From an uncultured Bacteroidales bacterium (GTDB lineage: Bacteria > Bacteroidota > Bacteroidia > Bacteroidales > UBA3663), in contig CALBPV010000005.1 in NCBI GenBank assembly GCA_937899265.1, positions 30,349 to 94,348 on the forward strand: a stretch of DNA of 64,000 bases. The letters are read 5' to 3'. Below are positions 43,824 to 51,953 of this stretch, piece after piece. The notes beneath the pieces were generated by a model, which had not been told where the DNA came from, made no database searches, and worked only from the letters and a program-made list of their open reading frames with translations. A program made the translations under genes and the position numbers. Within the stretch, counting starts at the first letter, position 1; each line of letters begins with the position of its first letter.

Positions 43824-46046
43824 TTATCGGATGAAAAGCAGTTCGCGATATTTGGGCAGAGGCCAGCAGGCATCGTCAACGAGCATCTCGAGTTTGTCTA
43901 TCTCATAACGAATGGATTCCATCTTGGGAGCCACTGTGTCGTGATAGACGATGGCTTTCTCGTGTTCATCGGCTATCTTGTTGGCCACCCTGCGTGCGTT
44001 GACCAGTTCCTCGACCTGTTTCTCGATGGAAGAGGTGCGTTCCGAAATCTCCTCGATGATTTTGAGATTCCGTTCCGAAAGACGCGCAGCCTTTTCGGTC
44101 GGGAAAGCACCCCGCGTATGGCTGACGTTCTGGAGCAACTGGCTCTGGTAGCGAGTAGCCACGGGGATGATATGGTTCATCGAAAGATCGCCGAGCACAC
44201 GGGCTTCAATCTGAATCTTCTTGGTGTAGGTCTCCCACTTGACTTCGTTGCGGGCTTCCAACTCCTTGCGGGTCATCACCTTGAGACTCTCGAACATGCG
44301 CACGGAGTCCTCGTCAAGATAACGTTCGAAGATGCGTGGGCAGGACTTTTCGACATCCAGACCTCGTTTTTCGGCCTCTGCTACCCACTCATCGCTGTAG
44401 CCGTTACCGTCGAAACGGATGGGCTTGCAGGTCTTGATGTCTTCGCGGATAACATCCAGAATGGCATGGAACTTTGCCGTATGTCCTGTACCTTCAGCAA
44501 AGCGGGGGTCGTTGCGTGTCTCTTCGATGCGGGCATCGACACGTTTCTTGAAATCGGCGAGCGCTTCAGCCACGGCCGAGTTCAAGGCTATCATGGCCGA
44601 GGCACAGTTGGCCTCGCTGCCCACAGCACGGAACTCGAAACGGTTGCCGGTGAAGGCAAAGGGCGAGGTGCGGTTGCGGTCGGTATTGTCGATGAAGAGC
44701 TCCGGGATCTCGGGGATATCCATCTTGAGACCCTGTTTGCCGGCGATGGCGAGCTGGTCCTTCTCGGCGTTCTCGATATGGTCGAGGAGCTGGCTCACCT
44801 GCTTGCCGAGGAAGGAACTGATGATGGCCGGAGGAGCTTCGTTGGCACCGAGACGATGGGCATTGGTGGCACTCATGATGGATGCCTTCAAGAGACCGTT
44901 GTGACGCCACACACCCATGAGGGTCTCAACGATGAAGGTCACGAAGCGGAGATTGTCCTCCGGTGTCTTGCCAGGCGCATGGAGGAGCACGCCGGTGTCG
45001 GTCGAGAGCGACCAGTTATTGTGTTTGCCGCTACCGTTGATGCCGGCAAAGGGTTTCTCGTGGAGCAGGACGCGGAAGCCGTGATGACGGGCCACCTTCT
45101 TCATGAGCGACATGAGGAGCATGTTGTGATCGACGGCCAGATTGGTCTCCTCGAAGATGGGAGCCAGCTCAAACTGGTTGGGAGCCACCTCGTTGTGGCG
45201 TGTCTTGCAAGGAATGCCGAGTTCGAGAGCCTGAATCTCAAGGTCTTTCATGAAGGCCTGCACACGATCCGGTATCGTTCCGAAATAGTGGTCATCCATC
45301 TGCTGGTTCTTGGCGCTGTCATGACCCATGAGCGTACGGCCGGTGAGCACCAAGTCGGGACGGGCCGAATAGAGGCTGTCGTCCACCAGAAAATATTCCT
45401 GTTCCCAGCCGAGGTTCGACGTGACCTTGTTGACATTGGGGTCGAAATAACGGCACACTTCGGTGGCAGCCACGTTGACGGCATGGAGCGCACGCAACAG
45501 GGGAGCTTTGTAGTCGAGAGCCTCACCGCTGTAGGAAATAAAGACGGTGGGGATGCAAAGTGTATCGTCGATGATGAAAACCGGGCTGGTGGGATCCCAT
45601 GCCGAGTAGCCGCGAGCTTCGAAGGTGGAACGGATGCCGCCCGAGGGGAACGAACTGGCATCGGGCTCCTGCTGGACGAGCAGTTTGCCGGAGAATTCCT
45701 CCACCATGCCTCCCTTGCCGTTGTGTTCCACGAAAGAGTCGTGCTTCTCGGCCGTTCCTTCGGTGAGGGGCTGGAACCAGTGGGTATAGTGGGTGACACC
45801 CAGTTCAGTGGCCCATTTCTTCATGCCGACGGCCACAGCGTCGGCTACAGACCGATCGAGACGGGCACCGTTGTCCATCACGTCAATCATCTTGTCATAC
45901 ACTTCCTTCGGGAGATACTTGTACATCATCTCGCGGTTGAAAACCTTCTTGCCGAAATACTCTGAAGGTCTTTCGGAGGGGACCTTCACTTCGAGCGGCT
46001 GTTTGTCGAGAGCTTTCTCAACAGCCTGAAATCTTAAGTTTGCCAT
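43824..46046 (-). CDS. glnN: Glutamine synthetase type III
   Basis: The 740-residue enzyme makes glutamine from glutamate, ammonia and ATP. Its length and the N-terminal segment FGKKVFNREMMYKYLPKEVYDKM are typical of GSIII, the Bacteroidetes and cyanobacterial type, unlike the roughly 450-residue GSI. Catalytic-core motifs include WEQEYFLVD, TRHNEVAPNQFELAPIFEETNLAVDHN, HEKPFAGINGSGKHNNWSL and NRTSPFAFTGNRFEFRAVGS. It is the last gene of a minus-strand series dapF-dapL-glnN whose gaps are filled by repeats. No clean promoter is visible immediately upstream, because the 373-bp gap is almost entirely repetitive. Confidence 0.97.
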   Translation of the reverse strand: MANLRFQAVEKALDKQPLEVKVPSERPSEYFGKKVFNREMMYKYLPKEVYDKMIDVMDNGARLDRSVADAVAVGMKKWATELGVTHYTHWFQPLTEGTAEKHDSFVEHNGKGGMVEEFSGKLLVQQEPDASSFPSGGIRSTFEARGYSAWDPTSPVFIIDDTLCIPTVFISYSGEALDYKAPLLRALHAVNVAATEVCRYFDPNVNKVTSNLGWEQEYFLVDDSLYSARPDLVLTGRTLMGHDSAKNQQMDDHYFGTIPDRVQAFMKDLEIQALELGIPCKTRHNEVAPNQFELAPIFEETNLAVDHNMLLMSLMKKVARHHGFRVLLHEKPFAGINGSGKHNNWSLSTDTGVLLHAPGKTPEDNLRFVTFIVETLMGVWRHNGLLKASIMSATNAHRLGANEAPPAIISSFLGKQVSQLLDHIENAEKDQLAIAGKQGLKMDIPEIPELFIDNTDRNRTSPFAFTGNRFEFRAVGSEANCASAMIALNSAVAEALADFKKRVDARIEETRNDPRFAEGTGHTAKFHAILDVIREDIKTCKPIRFDGNGYSDEWVAEAEKRGLDVEKSCPRIFERYLDEDSVRMFESLKVMTRKELEARNEVKWETYTKKIQIEARVLGDLSMNHIIPVATRYQSQLLQNVSHTRGAFPTEKAARLSERNLKIIEEISERTSSIEKQVEELVNARRVANKIADEHEKAIVYHDTVAPKMESIRYEIDKLEMLVDDACWPLPKYRELLFIR

Positions 46047-46063
46047 AGTTGTTTTTTATTTTT

Positions 46064-46087
46064 CGTTATATCGTTATATCGTTATGT
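46064..46087 (+). repeat. (CGTTATAT)x3 octamer repeat upstream of glnN
   Basis: Three nearly perfect 8-bp units end 18 bp before the 9-bp minisatellite. A different 8-bp triplet (TCGAAATA-type) follows the heptamers downstream of gltD. Confidence 0.8.
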
Positions 46088-46096
46088 CGGGAGCCG

Positions 46097-46308
46097 GATT
46101 TTCCGGAGATTCCGGAGGTTCCAGAGATTCCAGAGGATCCGGAGATTCCGGAGGTTCCGGGAGTTCCGGAGGTTCCGGAGGTTCCAGAGATTCCAGAGAT
46201 TCCAGAGGATCCGGATATTCCGGAGTTTCCGGGGATTCCGGAAGTTCCGGAGGTTCCGGAGTTTCCAGAGATTCCGGGAGTTCCGGAGATTCCGGAGATT
46301 CCGGAGAA
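46097..46308. repeat. 9-bp minisatellite (GATTCCGGA-type)
   Basis: About 23 units of GATTCCGGA, GGTTCCGGA, GATTCCAGA, GGATCCGGA and similar lie between glnN and dapL. All three plus-strand frames stay largely open because of the 9-bp period, giving spurious collagen-like or [12 protein letters not shown] translations. Confidence 0.9.
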
Positions 46309-46310
46309 CC

Positions 46311-46433
46311 GACCTTTGACCTTAGACCTTTGACCTTAGACCTTTGACCTTAGACCTTAGACCTTAGACCTTTGACCTTAGACCTTTGACCTTAGACCTT
46401 AGACCGTTAACCTTTGACCTTAGACCGTCATCC
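46311..46433. repeat. Heptamer array (GACCTT[TA])n downstream of dapL
   Basis: About 16 units of GACCTTA or GACCTTT. On the minus strand these read GGTCTAA/GGTCAAA, and the TAA stop of dapL (46422-46420) is in the first complete GGTCTAA unit. The junction ACGGTCTAAGG (minus strand, 46428-46418) recurs at the ends of dapF and gltD. Confidence 0.95.
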
Positions 46434-47655
46434 AGCGGGTGATTCGCTCGAGAGCCTCGGCGGTCTGTTCGTGACTTCCGAAGGCTGTGAAGCGGACGTA
46501 GCCTTCGCCCGAGGGGCCGAATCCCACTCCGGGCGTGCAAACCACGTGGGCGCCGTAGAGCATCTCCTCGAAGAACTTCCACGAATCGGAGCCTGCCGGC
46601 GTGCGCATCCAGACGTAGGGCGCATTTTCGCCGCCATATACCTCGAATCCGAGACTGCGGAATGTGGAAAGCAGGAGAGCTGCATTCTGCATATAGTAGC
46701 CGATGGTGGCCCGGACCTGTTCTTTTCCCTCGGGGGTATAGATGGCTTCGGCAGCACGCTGGCTCAGATAGCTGGTGCCGTTGAACTTGGTTGATTGCCG
46801 ACGGAGCCAAAGGGGGTTGAGAGGAATGCGTTCGCCCGTGAGCGTAGCTGCTGTGAGTTCCTTGGGCACAATGGTGTAGCCACAGCGTACTCCCGTGAAG
46901 CCGGCGGTCTTGGAATAGGAGTGGAACTCGACGGCACACTTTCGGGCTCCGCGTATCTCGTAGATGGAGTGCGGGATGTTGTCATCCTGGATGTAAGCCT
47001 GATAGGCAGCGTCGTAGAAAATGAGCGTGTCGTTGTGGAGAGCATAACTGACCCACTTGTGAAGTTCCTCCTTGGTGAGCACCGTTCCCGTAGGATTGTT
47101 GGGATAGCATAGGTAAATGACATCCACACGACGGTCGGGCAGGGCGGGAACGAACCCGTTCTCGGCATTGCAGGGGAGATAGACCACATTGGACCAGCGT
47201 CCGTCTTCATCCTTCACGCCGGCACGTCCTATCATCGCATTCGAGTCGAGATAGACGGGATAGATGGGATCGGTGACACCGACGGTGTTGTCCCAGCGTA
47301 TCAGTTCCTGGATGTTGCCCGTGTCGCTCTTGGCACCGTCGTTGATGAATATCTCATCGATGTCAAGGTGGATGCCTCGCGGCAGGAAATCGTTCTTGAG
47401 AATGGCCTCTCGCAGGAAATCATAGCCCTGTTCGGGGCCATAGCCGCGGAATCCCTGCCGTGTGCCCATCTCGTCGGTAGCACGGTGGAGAGCCTCAATG
47501 ACGGCGGGACAGAGGGGTTGCGTCACATCGCCGATGCCGAGGCTAATGACATCGGCCTGACGGTGAGTCGTCTTGAAGGCATTGACTCGTTTGGCGATAT
47601 CGGCAAAGAGGTAGTTGCCGGGCAGTTTCAGAAAATGTTCGTTTACCAGTGCCAT
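46420..47655 (-). CDS. dapL: LL-diaminopimelate aminotransferase
   Basis: The 411-residue PLP enzyme converts tetrahydrodipicolinate directly to LL-diaminopimelate for lysine and peptidoglycan synthesis. Family segments are GIGDVTQPLCPAVIEALHRA, TRQGFRGYGPEQGYDFLREAI, FINDGAKSDTGNIQEL, YLCYPNNPTGTVLT and the PLP lysine in FHSYSKTAGFTGVRCG. Length matches DapL (about 410). The next enzyme of the pathway, DapF, is encoded directly upstream, separated by a 284-bp repeat array. Confidence 0.96.
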   Translation of the reverse strand: MALVNEHFLKLPGNYLFADIAKRVNAFKTTHRQADVISLGIGDVTQPLCPAVIEALHRATDEMGTRQGFRGYGPEQGYDFLREAILKNDFLPRGIHLDIDEIFINDGAKSDTGNIQELIRWDNTVGVTDPIYPVYLDSNAMIGRAGVKDEDGRWSNVVYLPCNAENGFVPALPDRRVDVIYLCYPNNPTGTVLTKEELHKWVSYALHNDTLIFYDAAYQAYIQDDNIPHSIYEIRGARKCAVEFHSYSKTAGFTGVRCGYTIVPKELTAATLTGERIPLNPLWLRRQSTKFNGTSYLSQRAAEAIYTPEGKEQVRATIGYYMQNAALLLSTFRSLGFEVYGGENAPYVWMRTPAGSDSWKFFEEMLYGAHVVCTPGVGFGPSGEGYVRFTAFGSHEQTAEALERITRWMTV

Positions 47656-47671
47656 ACTCTATAATTAAAGG

Positions 47672-47700
47672 GTTTCAAGTTTCATGTTTCATGTTTCAAC
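47672..47700. repeat. Short (ATGTTTC)n heptamers before dapL
   Basis: GTTTCAAGTTTCATGTTTCATGTTTCAAC is, on the minus strand, a run of TGAAACA/TGAAACT units, the same family as the arrays around trpS. It ends 17 bp before the dapL ATG. Confidence 0.85.
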
Positions 47701-47955
47701 GACCTTTGACCTTTGACCTTGCCCCCTTCCCTTCAGGGGAGGGCTGGGGAGAGGCTCTTTGACCTTAGACCTTTGACCTTAGACCTTAGACCTTAGACCT
47801 TGGACCTTTGACCTTTGACCTTTGACCTTGGACCTTAGACCTTAGACCTTAGACCTTTGACCTTAGACCTTAGACCTTTGACCTTAGACCTTAGACCTTA
47901 GACCTTAGACCTTAGACCTTTGACCTTAGACCTTTGACCTTAGACCTTAGACCGT
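47701..47955. repeat. Long heptamer array between dapF and dapL, with embedded palindrome
   Basis: About 30 units of GACCTTA or GACCTTT (a few TTGGACC variants) fill the gap. A copy of the dispersed palindrome (47721-47757, CCCTTCCCTTCAGGGGAGGG plus CTGGGGAGAGGCT) interrupts the array. The last codons and stop of dapF (R-S-K-V-stop) lie inside the first units. Confidence 0.95.
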
Positions 47956-48791
47956 GGTATGTCCCCCTCATAGACGGTCTCGGCGGGACCTGTCATCCAA
48001 ATGTGACCGTCGGAAGCGCTCCATTGAATCCCGAGTTCTCCTCCGTCCATTTGGATGCTGACAGAACGTCCGGCACGCCCCGTGAGACAGGCGGCTACAG
48101 CTGTAGCGCAGGCACCTGTACCACAGGCTTGGGTCACGCCGCTTCCGCGTTCCCAGACGCGGGTACGCAGACTTCCGTCGGGAAGAACCTGAACAAATTC
48201 GATATTACAGCGCTCGGGAAAAGCGGGATGATGCTCCAGCAACGGACCGAAGTGATGAATGTCAACGAGAGTAAGATCTGGGGTGAAAATCACGAAATGG
48301 GGATTGCCCATTGAAACAAAAACACCCCGAAAAGTACGGTCATCGGCACTGAGAGCTGTCTCCACGCCTCCCTCGCCTGTAAATTGTGAAAGATTCTGCA
48401 GAACTGGCTCGCCCATGTCCACCGTCACACTGCCCACATGTCCGTCGGTCAGTTGTAGCTTGAGGATGCGGATGCCCGAGAGGGTAAGCAGTCGGACGGA
48501 AGTTTTGTCGGTGAGACCTTTTTCGTAAACATATTTTCCGATACACCTCGAAGCGTTGCCGCACATGCGGGCTTCGCTGCCGTCGGCATTGAAGATGCGC
48601 ATCGTGAAGTCGGCATCCCCTCCTTCAGGACGACCTATAAGCACCAACCCGTCGGAACCGATGCCCTTGTGTCGATTGCTCCAGGCCACAGCTGCCGCCG
48701 AGGGATCTTCTATAGGATAGACGGAGGAATCGACGTAAATGTAGTCGTTGCCGGCGCCATGCATCTTGGTGAAGTGTACAGAAGTTGTCAT
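47940..48791 (-). CDS. dapF: Diaminopimelate epimerase
   Basis: The 283-residue enzyme interconverts LL- and meso-diaminopimelate. The two catalytic cysteines are in [17 protein letters not shown] and [33 protein letters not shown] at the N-terminus is the family signature. The last residues (S-K-V) and the TAA are encoded by GGTCTAA heptamer units, so the C-terminus has been altered by the repeat. A promoter lies at 48841-48871. dapL follows on the same strand. Confidence 0.96.
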   Translation of the reverse strand: MTTSVHFTKMHGAGNDYIYVDSSVYPIEDPSAAAVAWSNRHKGIGSDGLVLIGRPEGGDADFTMRIFNADGSEARMCGNASRCIGKYVYEKGLTDKTSVRLLTLSGIRILKLQLTDGHVGSVTVDMGEPVLQNLSQFTGEGGVETALSADDRTFRGVFVSMGNPHFVIFTPDLTLVDIHHFGPLLEHHPAFPERCNIEFVQVLPDGSLRTRVWERGSGVTQACGTGACATAVAACLTGRAGRSVSIQMDGGELGIQWSASDGHIWMTGPAETVYEGDIPRSKV

Positions 48792-48840
48792 TTTGCAAGA
48801 AATTCTTCAGAAAAACTTTCTTTTGTCTTGTATTCGGGTG

Positions 48841-48871
48841 CAAAGATAAGACATTTTGTAAGAAAATCAAA
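48841..48871 (-). promoter_or_regulatory. Bacteroidetes-type promoter of dapF
   Basis: On the minus strand TTTG (48871-48868), 19-bp spacer, TATCTTTG (48848-48841), 49 bp before the ATG. Confidence 0.75.
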
Positions 48872-49006
48872 ATATTTTGCGACAAAATTATCTTAATTTG
48901 CGAGAATATTTACAATTTGCCAGAAAATCGTACAGTCTGCCTTACATTTTGAAATACAAAACACCCGAAATCATCCGATTTTACAATCTGTCCCCGGGAA
49001 AGAGCC

Positions 49007-49732
49007 TTAGAGAAGTTTCCCCTGCAACGAGAATCCGAAAACCAGATAGGCTTTCTGTGCACACGGATTGGCCACCACCTGTCCGAAAAGGGGAATCGAA
49101 AACGAATCGGTAACGCGAATTTCTTTCGCACACTTGACACTGAGATTCGTAACAGCAAAACCCGACGTGCCGTAGCTCGTGGTCTCCATGGGCACAAATC
49201 CGGCAGCAGCCGTCCAGTCGCAGGTACCCAGCGTAAAGGGTGCCGAAAGTTCAACGTAGGTGGAATAGGCACGTTTCCCCTTGTCGTTCGCACCGTCGTT
49301 GCCTGCAAAGTTGGCGTATGCCTGCACATTCACAGGACCGAAATCGTAGCCGAGGTTGGCTTCAAAAATGTGATTCGTTCGATGGGCATCGTAGAGGAAA
49401 TAGCGTCCGTCGGGATCCTGTCCATCGTTGAACCAATAATCGGTCACACCGACATTGAATCCGCCCAGCGTGTAGCCGAGCGTCAAATCGAACTCTTTGG
49501 TGTCGGTTGCCTCCGTCAGCCCTACGCTTCCCCAAGCCGTGAGGGAAAATCCTTCATAGCTGAGTCCGAGGGTAGGCTGGAGGGAAACATTGCCCAAATC
49601 CAGGCCGCGCCAGATATAGTTGCTCACAACGTCGGCGGCTACAGTCGCCTCCACTTTGTCTTGTGCCGAGGCGGCAGTGCCCGAAAGCATGGCCATAGCC
49701 AACATTACAGATATTTTGGTTTTCATAATCAT
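49007..49732 (-). CDS. Outer-membrane beta-barrel protein (TorF/porin-like)
   Basis: The 241-residue protein has a signal peptide (MKTKISVMLAMAMLSGTAASAQ, cut near ASA-Q). Amphipathic strands follow (VSNYIWRGLDLGNVSLQPTLGLSYEGFSLTAWGSVGL, FDLTLGYTLGGFNVGVTDYWFN), ending in YLVFGFSLQGKLL. This is a typical small outer-membrane barrel, similar in style to the TorF putative-porin family; the substrate is unknown. It is 117 bp downstream of amtB on the same strand, which hints at uptake of a nitrogen source, but this is inference. The third codon (ATG at 49726) is an equally good start. Confidence 0.82.
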   Translation of the reverse strand: MIMKTKISVMLAMAMLSGTAASAQDKVEATVAADVVSNYIWRGLDLGNVSLQPTLGLSYEGFSLTAWGSVGLTEATDTKEFDLTLGYTLGGFNVGVTDYWFNDGQDPDGRYFLYDAHRTNHIFEANLGYDFGPVNVQAYANFAGNDGANDKGKRAYSTYVELSAPFTLGTCDWTAAAGFVPMETTSYGTSGFAVTNLSVKCAKEIRVTDSFSIPLFGQVVANPCAQKAYLVFGFSLQGKLL

Positions 49733-49849
49733 TCGTTTATTTTAAAAGTAATAGTTCGGGTTGAGATTTCTGAAGTCCGCCCCCGAGAAAGTTCCCGAGG
49801 GAGGAGTTCAGACTACGGACGGGGAGAATCCCCGGGAGATACTGAGATT

Positions 49850-51082
49850 TCAGTTGTAGCAGGCTTCGCCGTGCTCATAGATATCGAGACCTTCCTCCTC
49901 AATACGCTTGTCGCAGCGCAGACCTACCGTATATTTCAGGGCGTAGAAGATGGCAAAGCCCATAACAAGCGCCCAACCGCAGACCGCCAATACACCGATG
50001 AGCTGGGTCAGAACAGTGGTTTCGGTGCCGTTGATTTCAGGATTGACAAACACACCCGTCAGAAGCGTTCCGACAATACCGCCTACACCGTGAACCGAAA
50101 TAGCACCTACGGGATCATCGATATGGAGGGTCTTGTCGATGAAGCTGACGCTCCAGCACATGATGGCAGAGACGACAACACCTATGACGGCAGCAGCCCA
50201 GACATCAACACAGTCGCAACCTGCCGTGATGCCTACAAGTCCGGCCAAAATACCGTTGCAGAGCATGGAGAGCGAAGGTTTGCCATCGACCACCCAAGTG
50301 TAAATCAACGCCGTGATGCCGCCGGTAGCAGCCGCCATATTGGTCGTGACGAAGACATGGGCGGAATGGACGGCACTCTCGCCTGTGATGCTCAGCTCGG
50401 AACAGGGATTGAACCCGAACCAGCCCACCCAGAGGCAGAATACGCCCAAGGTGCAGAGCGCCAGATTATGGCCGGGAATGGCCCGACTGTGTTTTTTGCT
50501 GTCGTACTTGCCGATACGGGGACCCAAAGCCATTGCACCGGCCAAGGCCAACATGCCGCCACAGGCATGAACCATGGTGGAACCTGCAAAATCATGGAAG
50601 CCCAACTCGGACAGCCAGCCTCCTCCCCAGCCCCAATGTCCGCTAACAGGATAGACAATGGCTGAAATCAGGATGGAATAAAGCACATAGCACGAAAATT
50701 TGGTTCTCTCGGCCATTGCACCCGAAACAATGGTAGCCGTGGTGGCACAGAACATCGTCTGGAAGATGAAAAAGGCAGAAGCAGGCAGGTTGTCATTTCC
50801 TCCGTTGGAGCGGAAGAAAAGGCCGTCCCAACCAATGAATCCCAAGTCTGCGCCGAACATGATTGAATAGCCGAGAATCCAGAAAAGGACAGAGCCGCAC
50901 ATGAAATCGACAAAGTTCTTCATGAGGATGTTGGCCGTATTCTTCGAACGCGTCAGGCCGGCTTCGACCAACGCAAAGCCCGGTTGCATCCAGAACACTA
51001 GCATGGCGCCCAACAATACCCACAGTGTATCGACGCCGCTGATGGCATCTATTGCAGTTGATGTCAAAAATAAATGTCCCAT
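49850..51082 (-). CDS. amtB: Ammonium transporter
   Basis: The 410-residue inner-membrane protein has about 11 hydrophobic segments. Amt signatures are visible: FWMQPGFALVEAGLTRSKNTANILMKN at the N-terminus, FHDFAGSTMVHACGGMLALAGA (first pore histidine) and VHGVGGIVGTLLTGVF (second pore histidine region). A separate signal peptide is not evident. It follows the PII gene by 45 bp, the usual glnK-amtB pairing in which PII plugs the channel when nitrogen is plentiful. Confidence 0.96.
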   Translation of the reverse strand: MGHLFLTSTAIDAISGVDTLWVLLGAMLVFWMQPGFALVEAGLTRSKNTANILMKNFVDFMCGSVLFWILGYSIMFGADLGFIGWDGLFFRSNGGNDNLPASAFFIFQTMFCATTATIVSGAMAERTKFSCYVLYSILISAIVYPVSGHWGWGGGWLSELGFHDFAGSTMVHACGGMLALAGAMALGPRIGKYDSKKHSRAIPGHNLALCTLGVFCLWVGWFGFNPCSELSITGESAVHSAHVFVTTNMAAATGGITALIYTWVVDGKPSLSMLCNGILAGLVGITAGCDCVDVWAAAVIGVVVSAIMCWSVSFIDKTLHIDDPVGAISVHGVGGIVGTLLTGVFVNPEINGTETTVLTQLIGVLAVCGWALVMGFAIFYALKYTVGLRCDKRIEEEGLDIYEHGEACYN

Positions 51083-51127
51083 AATGATTACCTTTCTTTC
51101 ATTTGAATTGATTTCGGACAGCTGTCC

Positions 51128-51475
51128 TTACTTTTTGTCACGTAATACGGTGTCGCCGTTCTCGCCTGTACGGATGGACCATACATCAATCATCTCCGAC
51201 ACGAAGATGCGGCCGTCACCCACTTCTCCGGTGTGAGCCACTTTGAGCAACACCTTGACCGTGGGAGTAACAAACTGGTCTCGGCACACAATCGTGATGG
51301 CAACGCGCTCAATCACGTCTGTAGAATATTGTACTCCACGATAGATACGTTCCTGACGAGCCTGGCCGATGCCATGAACGTCGTGATACTCGAACCAGTC
51401 GATGTCGGAGTGGAGCAATGCGTCCTTGACCTCCTCGAACCGGGTCTTCCTGATAATTGCTTCGATTCTTTTCAT
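51128..51475 (-). CDS. glnK: PII nitrogen-regulatory protein
   Basis: The 115-residue signal protein reads MKRIEAIIRKTRFEEVKDAL at the start. Its T-loop GQARQERIYRGVQYSTDVIERV keeps both tyrosines equivalent to Y46 and Y51 of E. coli PII. VAHTGEVGDGRIFVSEMIDVWSIRTGE is the nucleotide-binding C-terminal signature. It binds ATP/ADP and 2-oxoglutarate and controls AmtB. The GlnB-versus-GlnK name rests on linkage to amtB. A promoter is seen at 51595-51626, giving a leader of about 110 bases. It is divergent from gltB. Confidence 0.95.
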   Translation of the reverse strand: MKRIEAIIRKTRFEEVKDALLHSDIDWFEYHDVHGIGQARQERIYRGVQYSTDVIERVAITIVCRDQFVTPTVKVLLKVAHTGEVGDGRIFVSEMIDVWSIRTGENGDTVLRDKK

Positions 51476-51594
51476 ACCTTATTTAATTTAAAGTAAAACA
51501 CTCGCGCAGCAGCGATGTCTGCGTTTGAAATTATAATTTGTCATTTTGAACATGAAATCATTTGTTTGAATATCTATTTGTTCGTTTTCCGCTG

Positions 51595-51626
51595 CAAAGA
51601 TATGGCAAAATGAAATAATATACAAT
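51595..51626 (-). promoter_or_regulatory. Promoter of the glnK-amtB operon
   Basis: On the minus strand ATTG (51626-51623), 20-bp spacer, TATCTTTG (51602-51595). The -33 box matches only the TTG core. The region 51476-51953 between glnK and gltB is otherwise AT-rich non-coding DNA. Confidence 0.6.
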
Positions 51627-51914
51627 ATTTTTATGTCATTTGATTATTAAAAAATTCGGAAAGTTTCAATCTGTAAGCAAAATACAGCCAATTGCTTTCA
51701 TTTTTCAACGAATACTATCCGTTTTGCTATCTAACGGTCAGAGAATCAGCCGGAAAATCTAATTTTTAAAGACAAGTTTCAAATCGTAATCAAATAATTC
51801 GTTTCTCCTTTCAATTCTCACAACAAAGGAGTGATTTTATTTTGATTTGTTATCGAAGTTGAATCTTGAAGAAGTTCGGGGGATTTCTTTTTATCAAATT
51901 TCAAGAAAATCGCA

Positions 51915-51922
51915 TATCTTTG
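51915..51922 (+). promoter_or_regulatory. -7 element of the gltBD promoter
   Basis: TATCTTTG lies 31 bp before the gltB ATG. The upstream box is not a clear TTTG; a T-rich stretch is present at 51885-51892. Confidence 0.55.
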
Positions 51923-51953
51923 CAGCAGAAATAATAGCAAAAATACAAATATT

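Noticed and set aside
43941..45965. 674-codon open frame opposite glnN
   Set aside because: Antisense shadow of glnN; the minus-strand frame has the full GSIII signature.
46049..46347. Collagen-like or [12 protein letters not shown] small proteins upstream of glnN
   Set aside because: They are only readings of the 9-bp minisatellite, which keeps several frames open; no start signal or conserved part is seen.
47701..47955. CRISPR or iteron origin reading of the heptamer array
   Set aside because: Units are 7 bp without spacers, lie between two metabolic genes and recur after other stop codons; no replication gene is near.
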